NCBI RefSeq assembly: GCF_013305725.1
Contig: NZ_CP047883.1
Location: forward strand, 1,591,001-1,655,000
Length of the DNA: 64,000 nt
From: Streptococcus mitis
Lineage (GTDB): Bacteria; Bacillota; Bacilli; Lactobacillales; Streptococcaceae
Direction of reading: 5' to 3'
A program made the position numbers and the translations under genes. A model generated the notes under the pieces. The model worked only from the letters and a program-made list of their open reading frames with translations. It was not told where the DNA came from and searched no databases. This document shows, piece by piece, positions 27,971-36,146 of the stretch; the stretch's first letter is position 1; the number at the start of each line of letters is the position of its first letter.

Positions 27971-30184
27971 TTATTCTGAATCTTTTGGTGTTTCTGTAAA
28001 TTCTTTCTTAGGTTTGTGGTCCTTGTGATGACGTGGGCGGTGAGGTCGCTCAGACTTTTCGCCTTTTTCATCACGTTCAGGTTTTGGTGGACGAGGAAGA
28101 AGGGCTTTCATAGAAGCATCCACACGTCCTTTTTCATCAATCTTGATAACCTTAACATCAACTTCATCCCCGATTGCTACCAAGTCTTCGACATTATTGG
28201 TACGCGTCCAAGCCATCTCCGAGATATGAACAAGGGCATCTGTCTTATCAAAGAGGTTAACAAAGGCACCAAATTTCTCGATACGAACGACTTTAGCACG
28301 GTAAACTTCGTCCACTTTGGCTTCACGGACCAAACCAGCAATAATTTCTTTAGCACGGTTAATAGCATCTTGATCGCTAGAGTAGATAGATACATTTCCT
28401 TCTTCGTCGATATCAATCTTAACGCCTGTTTCAGCGATAATCTTGTCGATGGTTTCTCCACCCTTACCGATGACAATCTTGATCTTGTCCACATCAATCT
28501 TGATGGTATCAATTTTCGGAGCAGTTGGAGCCAATTCTGGACGAACTTCTGGAATGGTTGCTTCAATCACATCAAGGATTTCAAAACGAGCTTTCTTGGC
28601 TTGAGCAAGAGCTTCAGTCAAGATTTCTGCAGTGATCCCTTGAATCTTGATATCCATTTGTAGGGCTGTAATCCCATCACGAGTACCTGCAACCTTAAAG
28701 TCCATATCTCCAAAGTGATCTTCCAAACCTTGGATATCTGTCAAGACTGTATAGTTGTTTCCATCTGAAATCAGACCCATGGCAATACCAGCTACTGGCG
28801 CCTTGATTGGCACACCACCAGCCATAAGGGCAAGAGTTCCAGCACAGATAGAAGCCTGAGATGAAGAACCATTTGATTCCAAGACCTCAGCCACCAAGCG
28901 GATAGCATATGGGAATTCTTCCAAGCTTGGCAAGACTTGAGCCAGGGCACGCTCACCGAGAGCACCGTGACCGATTTCACGACGACCTGGCGCACCGTAG
29001 CGTCCAGTTTCCCCTACAGAGTATTGAGGGAAGTTATAGTGGTGCATAAAGCGTTTCTTATACTCTGGATCCAAACCATCAATAATTTGAGTTTCTCCCA
29101 TCGGAGCCAAAGTCAAGACAGAAAGGGCCTGAGTTTGTCCACGAGTGAAGAGACCAGAGCCGTGCACACGAGGAAGGAAGTCAACAACCGCATCCAAAGG
29201 ACGGATTTCATCGACCTTACGACCATCAGGACGCACCTTGTCTTCTGTAATCAAACGGCGCACTTCAGCGTGTTCCATTTGTTCCAAGATTTCAGCCACA
29301 TCACGCATGATACGGTCAAATTCTTCGTGGTCCGCATATTTTTCTTCGTAAACTGCAGTCACTTGGTCCTTAACTGCTTGAGTTGCAGCTTCACGAGCCA
29401 ATTTTTCTTCTACTTGAACTGCCTTTTGGAGGTCGCTGTTGTAGGCTGCGATAATTTCAGCTTGCAAGTCAGCGTCCACATGAAGCAATTCTACTTCTGC
29501 TTTTTCTTCACCAACAGCTGCAACGACTTCTTCTTGGAAGGCAATCAATTCTTTAACTGCTTCGTGCCCTTTAAGGAGAGCTTCCAACATGATTTCTTCT
29601 GACAATTCTTTAGCACCAGACTCTACCATGTTGATGGCGTGTTTGGTACCAGCTACTGTCAATTCAAGAAGAGAACGCTCTGCTTGTTCTTGACTTGGGT
29701 TGATGATGATTTGGCCATCTACATAACCCACTTGGACACCAGCGATTGGACCGTCAAATGGAATGTCTGAGATAGAAAGCGCTAAAGAAGAACCAAACAT
29801 AGCTGCCATAGGTGCAGAGGCATTTTCATCATAAGAAAGCACGGTGTTGATAACTTGTACTTCATTACGGAAACCTTCCGCAAACATTGGTCGGATTGGA
29901 CGGTCAATCAAACGCGCTGTCAAAGTCGCATCCGTTGAAGGACGTCCTTCACGTTTCATAAAGCCACCAGGAAACTTCCCAGCTGCATACATTTTTTCTT
30001 CGTAGTTGACTTGAAGTGGGAAGAAATCCCCAGTTGCCATTTTCTTAGACATAACGGCAGCAGTCAAGACAGTTGACTCACCGTAACGTACAACAACAGA
30101 GCCATTTGCCTGCTTAGCAACCTGACCAGTCTCTACAATTAACTCACGACCCGCAAAAGTCGTTTGAAACACTTGTTTTGTCAT
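27971..30184 (-). CDS. pnp: Polynucleotide phosphorylase, 737 aa
   Basis: 3'-5' phosphorolytic exoribonuclease. Two RNase PH domains flank a helical domain, then KH ([18 protein letters not shown]) and S1 ([19 protein letters not shown]), and a basic tail. Catalytic-core signatures such as [10 protein letters not shown] and [10 protein letters not shown] are present. I chose ATG 30184 with AAAGGGG upstream. The frame is open 38 codons further upstream, but those residues are hydrophobic and unlike PNPase; they overlap a structured leader. Confidence 0.96.
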   Translation of the reverse strand: MTKQVFQTTFAGRELIVETGQVAKQANGSVVVRYGESTVLTAAVMSKKMATGDFFPLQVNYEEKMYAAGKFPGGFMKREGRPSTDATLTARLIDRPIRPMFAEGFRNEVQVINTVLSYDENASAPMAAMFGSSLALSISDIPFDGPIAGVQVGYVDGQIIINPSQEQAERSLLELTVAGTKHAINMVESGAKELSEEIMLEALLKGHEAVKELIAFQEEVVAAVGEEKAEVELLHVDADLQAEIIAAYNSDLQKAVQVEEKLAREAATQAVKDQVTAVYEEKYADHEEFDRIMRDVAEILEQMEHAEVRRLITEDKVRPDGRKVDEIRPLDAVVDFLPRVHGSGLFTRGQTQALSVLTLAPMGETQIIDGLDPEYKKRFMHHYNFPQYSVGETGRYGAPGRREIGHGALGERALAQVLPSLEEFPYAIRLVAEVLESNGSSSQASICAGTLALMAGGVPIKAPVAGIAMGLISDGNNYTVLTDIQGLEDHFGDMDFKVAGTRDGITALQMDIKIQGITAEILTEALAQAKKARFEILDVIEATIPEVRPELAPTAPKIDTIKIDVDKIKIVIGKGGETIDKIIAETGVKIDIDEEGNVSIYSSDQDAINRAKEIIAGLVREAKVDEVYRAKVVRIEKFGAFVNLFDKTDALVHISEMAWTRTNNVEDLVAIGDEVDVKVIKIDEKGRVDASMKALLPRPPKPERDEKGEKSERPHRPRHHKDHKPKKEFTETPKDSE

Positions 30185-30593
30185 TTTAATCCCCTTTGGA
30201 TTGATAATATTATACGTCTTGCCTACAAAGATCAAGATACCAAGGACGTCAAAAGCAAAGTAAAAATAGGAAACTGACGAAGTCTTCGATGAAGACAAGA
30301 CAGTTTATCTTTTTTACACAGCTTTTCGGCCGGGTTCAATTACACAAGATAGCATTCGATTGACGCAGTGTGCGATGCACATCAGAAAATCTATCTTTTT
30401 CACTAGGGATTTAGCCCTTGTTCAACTATCTAGATACTTTGAAAAGTTTAAAAATATTATTCTTTAGTATTTTTCCTTTTTATATCAGATTTGAATAGTT
30501 AAAAATCTGTTTATACCCTCATCTTTGTATCAAGTACGTACAGAGTCTATTTTATCATATTTTTCTTAAAAAGTGCGGTCTTTACCATTAAAA
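30185..30593 (-). promoter_or_regulatory. Long structured leader upstream of pnp
   Basis: About 410 bp without a conventional gene. On the - strand it contains a nested hairpin at 30271-30306 (AAACTG/CAGTTT outside, GTCTTC/GAAGAC inside) and a small hairpin at 30369-30381 (TGTGC/GCACA); both loops have the same three bases. A 22-codon ORF with three Cys codons lies at 30314-30382 (ends IEPGRKAV), with no good ribosome site. The sequence resembles short streptococcal intergenic repeats I have seen elsewhere, which I cannot confirm here. Confidence 0.4.
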
Positions 30594-30632
30594 AGGAACC
30601 ATTCCCCTCACCTGAGAAGAATGGTTTGCTTT
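30594..30632 (-). terminator. Terminator of metF
   Basis: AACCATTC pairs with GAATGGTT around a CCCTCACCTGAGA loop. On the - strand it is followed by CCTTTTTAA. Confidence 0.8.
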
Positions 30633-30635
30633 TTA

Positions 30636-31502
30636 TTATCCTAGAGACTGATGATTAAACAAGGCATGAGTTGCTTGGTGGATGTATTTTGCTGTTTCAG
30701 CATTGTTCATAGTGTAGAGATGCACACCGGCAACATCCTGAGTTACCAAGTCCACGATTTGGTCCACTGCATAGGCAAGTCCTGCTGCTCTGAGCGACTC
30801 AGGGTCATGCTCATACTTGTCTAAGATGGCTTTAAATTTGCGTGGAAGATGGATATTCTCACAAGTCTTCAAGAGGCGGAGAGCCTGATTTCGATTCAGA
30901 ATTGGCATAATCCCTGCATGAATAGGAACATCAATCCCAGCCAAAATGCATTTATCTTGGAAATCATAGAAGCGCTCATTGTCAAAGAAAAGCTGAGTTA
31001 CGAGGCTCGAACAGCCTGCATCCACTTTCTTCTTAAGATTTTGAATATCTGAAATCTGATTTGGTGAATCTGGATGTCCTTCTGGATAGCAAGCACCAAC
31101 AATATCAAAGTGAGGAGCTTGCTCCTTGATGAACTCAATCAAGTCAGTTGCGTAGCGGAAATCCTTTTGTGGTTCCACATCAGGGATGATATCCCCACGA
31201 AGAGCCAAGATTTTCTGTACCCCAACCTTGTCCAAGTCAGCAAGAGTCTCAGCAACCTTTTCCTTGGTCAAATAGATAGCTGGCAAGTGAGCAATAGTCG
31301 GAATCGCCAAGTCATTTTGGATAAAGTCAGCCAAACGAACCGTCGTTTCCTTGATATTAAATTTATTATTGCTGGCAGTTACACTGATAAAGTGAGGGGC
31401 CAACTCCTGCATGTCCTGCAAGGCTGAAATAATTTTATCATTACCCACTTCTGGGTTTGGAGGGAACACTTCAAATGAGAGTGACGGTGTTTGGCGTGAC
31501 AT
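30636..31502 (-). CDS. metF: Methylenetetrahydrofolate reductase MetF, 288 aa
   Basis: FAD-dependent reduction of 5,10-methylene-THF to 5-methyl-THF, the methyl donor for MetE. TIM-barrel family motifs LSFEVFPP, HFISVTAS, LALRGD, GACYPEGHP and TQLFFDN are intact. I chose ATG 31502 because AAAAGG lies nine bases upstream; an in-frame ATG six bases earlier is too close to it. It follows metE by about 100 bp. Confidence 0.95.
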   Translation of the reverse strand: MSRQTPSLSFEVFPPNPEVGNDKIISALQDMQELAPHFISVTASNNKFNIKETTVRLADFIQNDLAIPTIAHLPAIYLTKEKVAETLADLDKVGVQKILALRGDIIPDVEPQKDFRYATDLIEFIKEQAPHFDIVGACYPEGHPDSPNQISDIQNLKKKVDAGCSSLVTQLFFDNERFYDFQDKCILAGIDVPIHAGIMPILNRNQALRLLKTCENIHLPRKFKAILDKYEHDPESLRAAGLAYAVDQIVDLVTQDVAGVHLYTMNNAETAKYIHQATHALFNHQSLG

Positions 31503-31604
31503 AGTCATTATCCTTTTCTAGTTGATTTTTTCGTTAGCTGGATTCCTAGAATCCAAGTGAAACAGGCAGATTGACCAAACAGCGCTTCTAGAGAAATCCT
31601 TATC

Positions 31605-33854
31605 TTACAATTTCTCACGCGCAGCTTTAGCTGCTTCAACAAGGCGGATCAAGCTTTCTTTTGTTTCTGGAATACCACGTGTTTTCAAACCACAGTCAGG
31701 GTTGATCCAAACTTTCTTGCTTGGCACTTTAGCAAGGATGGCTTCGATTGTGTGGTCGATTTCGCCTTCATTTGGCACACGAGGAGAGTGGATATCGTAA
31801 ACCCCAGGTCCCACTTCTGTTTGGAAGTTTTTCGCTTTGAGTTCGTCCAAGATTTCAAGATTTGAACGGCTAGCCTCAAACGAGATAACGTCCGCATCCA
31901 AGTTATCGATAGCTGGGATGATATCTGTAAATTCTGAGTAACACATGTGAGTGTGGATTTGTGTGTCTGGTGCTACTGTTGAGTGTACCAAGCGGAAGGC
32001 AGGAATTGCCCAGTCAAGGTAGTCTTCGTACCAGTCGCTACGACGGAGTGGCAATTTTTCACGAAGAGCAGCTTCGTCGATTTGGATGATTTTCACACCA
32101 GCAGCTTCAAGGTCAAGCACTTCATCCTTGATAGCAAGAGCGATTTGAAGAGTAGAATCCTTGATAGAGATGTCTTCACGTGGGAATGACCAGTTGAGGA
32201 TGGTAACAGGTCCAGTCAACATACCTTTAACAGGTTTGTTTGTACGGCTTTGTGCATAGCTAGACCATTTAACAGTGATAGGGTTAAGACGAGTGACATC
32301 ACCCCAGATGATTGGTGGTTTAACCCCACGCATACCGTATGATTGTACCCAACCATTTTTAGAGAAGAGGTAACCTGACAAGTTTTGTCCGAAGTACTCA
32401 ACCATGTCATTACGCTCAAATTCACCGTGAACAAGGACATCAAAATCGATATCTTCTTGCCATTTGATCCATTCATCGATCGTTTCAGCAAGGAAAGCGT
32501 CATACTCTTCTTGAGACAATTCACCTTTACGGTAAGCCAAACGTTTAGCACGAACTTCTTTTGTTTGAGGGAATGAACCGATAGTTGTTGTTGGAAGAGC
32601 TGGAAGTTTGAAAGCTTCTTCTTGGATGGCTTCACGTTCTGCAAAGGCTGGCAAACGAGTGTAGTCAGCGTCTGTCAAACCAGCGATGCGCGCACGAAGT
32701 TCTGCATTTTCACCAACACGCTCAGTCGCAAAGAGTTCTTTGTTAGCTGCAAGAGCTTCTGCTCCTTGACCGTTGCGGATAGCATCCAAATCACGGATTT
32801 CGTCTAATTTTTCAACTGCGAAGGCAAAGTGGTTCAAGATAGCTGGTTCAAATTCTTCATTAGCTGTTGTAAATGGCACATGAAGAAGTGAGCATGAGCT
32901 TGTCAATACGATGTTTTCAGCTGGGATTTGCTCAAGAATAGCCAAACTCTTTTCGTAGTTGTTACGCCAGATGTTTTTACCATTGACAATACCTGCATAG
33001 AGAGTCTTGTCAGCTGGGAAACCACCTTTAACGAGTTCAAGAGTTTTCTTACCTTCAACGAAGTCAAGACCGATAGCATCAACTGGCAAGTTTACAAGGT
33101 CAGCGTAGACATCACGAACGTCACCAAAGTAAGTTTGAAGCAAGACTTCAAGACCTTTTTTATCAGCCAAAAGTTTGTTGTAGAGATTCAAGAAGAGAGT
33201 TTTTTCTTCGGCTGTCAAGTCTTTTACAAGAGCAGCTTCATCCAATTGGATGCGAGTTGCACCAAGTTCAGCCAATTTAGCAAAAACTTCTTGGTAAGCA
33301 GCAACTAAGCTGTCTACGAAGTCTTCTGCTTTCACACCTTCTTCAAAGTCTGACAATTGAAGGAAAGTGAATGGTCCTACAAGGACTGGACGAGTGTTCA
33401 ATCCAAGCTCTTTTGCTTCTTGGAACTCATCGAAAATCTTGTGACCAGCCAATTTTACTTGAGTGTCTTTTTCAAATTTAGGAACGATGTAGTGGTAGTT
33501 GGTGTTGAACCATTTCTTCATTGGAAGGGCGCGAACGTCTCCTTTTTCTCCTTGGTAACCACGACCCAAAGCGAAGTAGCGCTCAAGGTCAGACAAGTCC
33601 AAGTTTTGAACTGAAGCAGGTACCACGTTGAAAAGGAAAGCTGCATCTAGGAAGTTGTCATAGTGAGAAAAATCATTTGATGGAATTTCAGTGATTCCTT
33701 TTTCTTTGATGATGTTCCAGTGTTTAGCACGCAAGTCTTTTGCGGCTGCCAAGAGTTCTTCTTCTGAGATTTCTTTTCTAAAGTATTTTTCAGTTGTAAA
33801 TTTTAATTCGCGGAATTCGCCCAAACGAGGGAAACCGATGATTGTAGTTGACAT
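31605..33854 (-). CDS. metE: Cobalamin-independent methionine synthase MetE, 749 aa
   Basis: Transfers the methyl group from 5-methyl-THF-triglutamate to homocysteine. Two (beta/alpha)8 barrels: N-terminal opening [16 protein letters not shown], and a C-terminal barrel with zinc ligands in HTHMCYSEF (His, Cys) and NPDCGLKTR (Cys). ATG 33854 has GGAGG seven bases upstream; the open frame upstream is non-coding. metE-metF is the standard streptococcal pair. A MET-box lies about 80 bp before the start. Confidence 0.96.
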   Translation of the reverse strand: MSTTIIGFPRLGEFRELKFTTEKYFRKEISEEELLAAAKDLRAKHWNIIKEKGITEIPSNDFSHYDNFLDAAFLFNVVPASVQNLDLSDLERYFALGRGYQGEKGDVRALPMKKWFNTNYHYIVPKFEKDTQVKLAGHKIFDEFQEAKELGLNTRPVLVGPFTFLQLSDFEEGVKAEDFVDSLVAAYQEVFAKLAELGATRIQLDEAALVKDLTAEEKTLFLNLYNKLLADKKGLEVLLQTYFGDVRDVYADLVNLPVDAIGLDFVEGKKTLELVKGGFPADKTLYAGIVNGKNIWRNNYEKSLAILEQIPAENIVLTSSCSLLHVPFTTANEEFEPAILNHFAFAVEKLDEIRDLDAIRNGQGAEALAANKELFATERVGENAELRARIAGLTDADYTRLPAFAEREAIQEEAFKLPALPTTTIGSFPQTKEVRAKRLAYRKGELSQEEYDAFLAETIDEWIKWQEDIDFDVLVHGEFERNDMVEYFGQNLSGYLFSKNGWVQSYGMRGVKPPIIWGDVTRLNPITVKWSSYAQSRTNKPVKGMLTGPVTILNWSFPREDISIKDSTLQIALAIKDEVLDLEAAGVKIIQIDEAALREKLPLRRSDWYEDYLDWAIPAFRLVHSTVAPDTQIHTHMCYSEFTDIIPAIDNLDADVISFEASRSNLEILDELKAKNFQTEVGPGVYDIHSPRVPNEGEIDHTIEAILAKVPSKKVWINPDCGLKTRGIPETKESLIRLVEAAKAAREKL

Positions 33855-33934
33855 GATGTGTCCTCCAAAATTTGTTGTTGAAACTATCTTAACAGAAAAG
33901 GAATCATCTGTATAATTGTAAAAAATTAGGCTTT

Positions 33935-33955
33935 GATATAGTTTGAAACTATATC
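33935..33955. promoter_or_regulatory. MET-box (MtaR/MetR operator) upstream of metE
   Basis: Perfect 21-bp palindrome with core TATAGTTTGAAACTATA, identical to the published streptococcal MET-box consensus bound by LysR-type MtaR/MetR. It lies about 80 bp upstream of metE in the activator position. Confidence 0.88.
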
Positions 33956-33972
33956 TCTGTTTTAAACAAAAG

Positions 33973-34001
33973 AAAAAGACTTGAGACACATGCCTCAAAT
34001 C
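33973..34001 (-). terminator. Terminator of the ybgA-like/glycosylase-like pair
   Basis: GACTTGAG (33978-33985) pairs with CTCAAATC (33994-34001), one mismatch. On the - strand it runs into TTTTTC. From here to 34098 I see nothing else. Confidence 0.7.
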
Positions 34002-34098
34002 CTTTGTATATCTTGTTTTATAGCTCTATTGCAGTTAGGCTCTTCAAACGTGTTATTAGTAATTCTTATAAGTGACTATGACTTGTTATTAGAAAAGA

Positions 34099-34461
34099 CT
34101 ATAGGTCTATCCCCTTCTCTCGGAGATTGTCCAGACACTCCTCATAGTAGGCATCGTCATGTTCGCTGTAGATTGGACTGGTCAGCTTCTCCTCAGCTAA
34201 ATCTTGATAAGGAGGGCAGGTCTTGCCACGGTAGTTTTTATCCAACCACTCTGGACTGACCTTAAAGCCTCGTTTAACCATCTCCTCCATGATCAAGCGA
34301 TGATAGGCATAGAGACGATAGGGCGAGTGGGTAAAGACATAGTCCACCGTCGCATGCTTTCTACCCCAGCCATTGCCACGTAGAGCGCAACACTCTCGAT
34401 GCTGCCCCAAGAGTTGAGGACGGGGAAGTTGTGAAATTAAGTCCTCATGCCAAAGTCTCAT
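34099..34461 (-). CDS. Pyrimidine-dimer glycosylase-like protein (TIGR02328 type), 120 aa
   Basis: Short protein starting MRLWHEDLISQLPRPQLLGQHRECCALRG, which I recognise as the conserved family named TIGR02328, related to T4-endonuclease-V-like Pyr_excise proteins. The N-terminal RLWHEDL and HREC region would hold the catalytic Arg/Glu if it is a glycosylase. Activity is not proven for this branch. Its start overlaps the previous gene by 17 nt, so the two are coupled. Confidence 0.7.
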   Translation of the reverse strand: MRLWHEDLISQLPRPQLLGQHRECCALRGNGWGRKHATVDYVFTHSPYRLYAYHRLIMEEMVKRGFKVSPEWLDKNYRGKTCPPYQDLAEEKLTSPIYSEHDDAYYEECLDNLREKGIDL

Positions 34462-34849
34462 GGGAGTCTCCTTTCAGTAACGTTGAATGTTGCAAATAGG
34501 TATTCGGATAGCGATCAAGCAAGTCTCGAGTCTTAGCAATCAAGTCTTCCTGAGAAGCCTGACCGAAGCGGTAGCGATCCAGCAGGAGCATATAGTCCTT
34601 GCGCTCAGCATCTGTCGCTTGCTTTTTAAAATAGCCCCAAATATGCTGAAAGGCATTGCAAACCTGACCCCTGTGTTCTGGAATCTGACAGGCACGATCG
34701 ATCAGTTCTTGAACCTGACTCACCTCCACCTCTTCATTCTTCAAGTATTGGCGAATCTCATTGTAAATATTGCTGGAATGGCTCAAAACAAGGTATTTAT
34801 TTTCCGCCCAGAGTCGCTGACAAAGGGCACGTTGGTTGTTATTTTCCAT
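34445..34849 (-). CDS. YbgA-like DUF1722 protein, 134 aa
   Basis: Contains the DUF1722 signature near the N-terminus (LWAENKYLVLSHSSNIYNEI) and GYFKKQATDAERKDYMLLLDRYRFG. E. coli YbgA lies beside photolyase. Here the partner is a pyrimidine-dimer glycosylase-like gene, so a DNA-repair link is an inference from context. No signal or membrane segment. Confidence 0.72.
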   Translation of the reverse strand: MENNNQRALCQRLWAENKYLVLSHSSNIYNEIRQYLKNEEVEVSQVQELIDRACQIPEHRGQVCNAFQHIWGYFKKQATDAERKDYMLLLDRYRFGQASQEDLIAKTRDLLDRYPNTYLQHSTLLKGDSHETLA

Positions 34850-34891
34850 ATTTCTCCTTACTTTCTACTAGTTCCCCGGAAATATGGAAAC

Positions 34892-34920
34892 AAAGTTATA
34901 TCTTAAAAATGAGCGAATTA
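34892..34920. repeat. 29-bp direct repeat, copy 1 (left of Fic module)
   Basis: Matches 36108-36136 at 27 of 29 positions (AAAGTTATATCTTAAAAATG then AGCGAATTA). It continues into three 11-bp tandem units ATGAGCGAATT at 34909-34941. The two copies bracket the Fic fragment and the intact Fic gene. Confidence 0.7.
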
Positions 34921-35174
34921 TGAGCGGAATATGAGCGAATAAATAGTGTTTTTTGTACTTCCTGATTTTTCTAATAAACCTTTGTTTACAGATAGTTGGA
35001 GATAACGACAAATGGTTGTTGCACTCAATCCTGTCAATTCTTGTACCACTGCATTTGTTATCTGATAATGCTCTTCAAGATAAGACTCTAACCCACTCAC
35101 CCCATACGACCATTCCCATCTTCAAAAGGTGGAATAATTTCTAACTCAAAATGTACAATAAACCATTCATCTCT
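34918..35174 (-). pseudogene. Remnant of a second Fic-domain gene with C-terminal winged helix
   Basis: Two pieces of a Fic/HTH protein survive. Directly after the TAA of the intact fic gene, in the same frame, reads WFIVHFELEIIPPFEDGNGRMG, a degenerate Fic motif (HPFxDGNGRxGR with the catalytic His replaced by Pro), ending at TGA. A frame change then gives a 60-residue tail (GTG 35100 to stop 34918) with VVQELTGLSATTICRYL, a helix-turn-helix typical of Fic C-termini. The DNA between motif and tail is missing, so a deletion has joined them. Confidence 0.75.
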
Positions 35175-35945
35175 TTAGTCTATTTCTAAATCATGTTGCC
35201 CAGCTAATAAGAGATTTTCAAAAAATCGTTCCAGATATTCTGTTTTTTTCTGGAATAGCTTTGCATTATCAAGAACAAGAGCATCTCGAAAATACTTTGC
35301 ATTTTCTTGGAAGGGTTTGTTGTCTACCTGAAATCCCATAGTTCTAAGATACTTAATCAAAAATACTGTTATGGTTCGAGTATTTCCTTCTCCAAAAGGA
35401 TGAATTTGCCAAATACCTGAAATAAAAGTCTTAATATGTTGCACTACTTCAATATCAGATTTTCCTCGATAGTCAAATTGACTTTCCTGCTGAAAATCAT
35501 AGGTCAAACTATCTGCTACCGTGCGAAAATCATCATATATGACACTGTCTCCGTTTAAAACAGCCTCACTTTTTGTAATGTTATAAGAGCGGTATTCTCC
35601 CAAGGGAATGCCTTGTGGCAGGAGACCAAAGAAAAGCTCTCTATGAATCACTTTCAATGTTGTTGGAGCAAATTTAAAGGCATTAGAGGACAAGAGTTCC
35701 ACAATTCTCATAGCAACAAGGTCTGCTTCTCTTGTGCTATCATCCGTCTCTTGGTGATAAGCCGTTACTTGATCATAAACTTCTTGATAAGTCAACTTTC
35801 CTTGAGAATTTTGCTCTGCTAGCTCTCTCATATACGACGACGGCTCTAAATCATCTACCTTTTGTAAACCAAATCCCGTTTCCCATAGGTCTAATTTGGT
35901 CTCATAAGAGAGGCTGGGATTATCAATTTCATAGGTCGGTGTCAT
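35175..35945 (-). CDS. Fic-domain protein, probable AMP transferase, 256 aa
   Basis: Fic proteins transfer AMP (or other phosphate-containing groups) to target proteins. The active motif is HPFGEGNTRTITVF (about residues 167-180): catalytic His, acidic Glu and the first Arg are kept, but the final Arg of HPFx(D/E)GNGRxxR is not. LGEYRSYNI upstream is the usual beta-hairpin target-binding flap region. I could not identify an inhibitory (S/T)xxxE(G/N) helix. I chose ATG 35945 with AAAGGAA upstream. It lies 201 bp downstream of hsdM; Fic genes are frequent passengers of hsd loci. Confidence 0.85.
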   Translation of the reverse strand: MTPTYEIDNPSLSYETKLDLWETGFGLQKVDDLEPSSYMRELAEQNSQGKLTYQEVYDQVTAYHQETDDSTREADLVAMRIVELLSSNAFKFAPTTLKVIHRELFFGLLPQGIPLGEYRSYNITKSEAVLNGDSVIYDDFRTVADSLTYDFQQESQFDYRGKSDIEVVQHIKTFISGIWQIHPFGEGNTRTITVFLIKYLRTMGFQVDNKPFQENAKYFRDALVLDNAKLFQKKTEYLERFFENLLLAGQHDLEID

Positions 35946-36107
35946 GGTTTTCCTTTCTAAACAAAGCTTCAAGTAAAATCTATACACTCTATTCTACCAT
36001 ATTAAATCTTTAAGCTCCTTATACAAGTTCACAGTTCTCCGTTCTATCGAGCTTGAAGAAAGCCCCTCCTCGCTAATGTTAGAAAATACAACTATATCAG
36101 CCTAGAT

Positions 36108-36136
36108 AAAGTTTTATCTTAAATATGAGCGAATTA
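36108..36136. repeat. 29-bp direct repeat, copy 2 (between fic and hsdM)
   Basis: Partner of 34892-34920. It overlaps a hairpin ATGAGCG/CGCTCAT (36125-36131 with 36141-36147) at the hsdM stop codon, which may act as a weak terminator although the T tail is poor. Confidence 0.65.
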
Positions 36137-36146
36137 ATTACGCTCA

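Noticed and set aside
30185..30298. 38-residue N-terminal extension of PNPase
   Set aside because: Hydrophobic and unlike PNPase; AAAGGGG lies directly before ATG 30184.
34018..34098. Possible gene in the metE-upstream gap
   Set aside because: The only open frame is short, lacks a ribosome site and overlaps the terminator and the end of the glycosylase-like gene.
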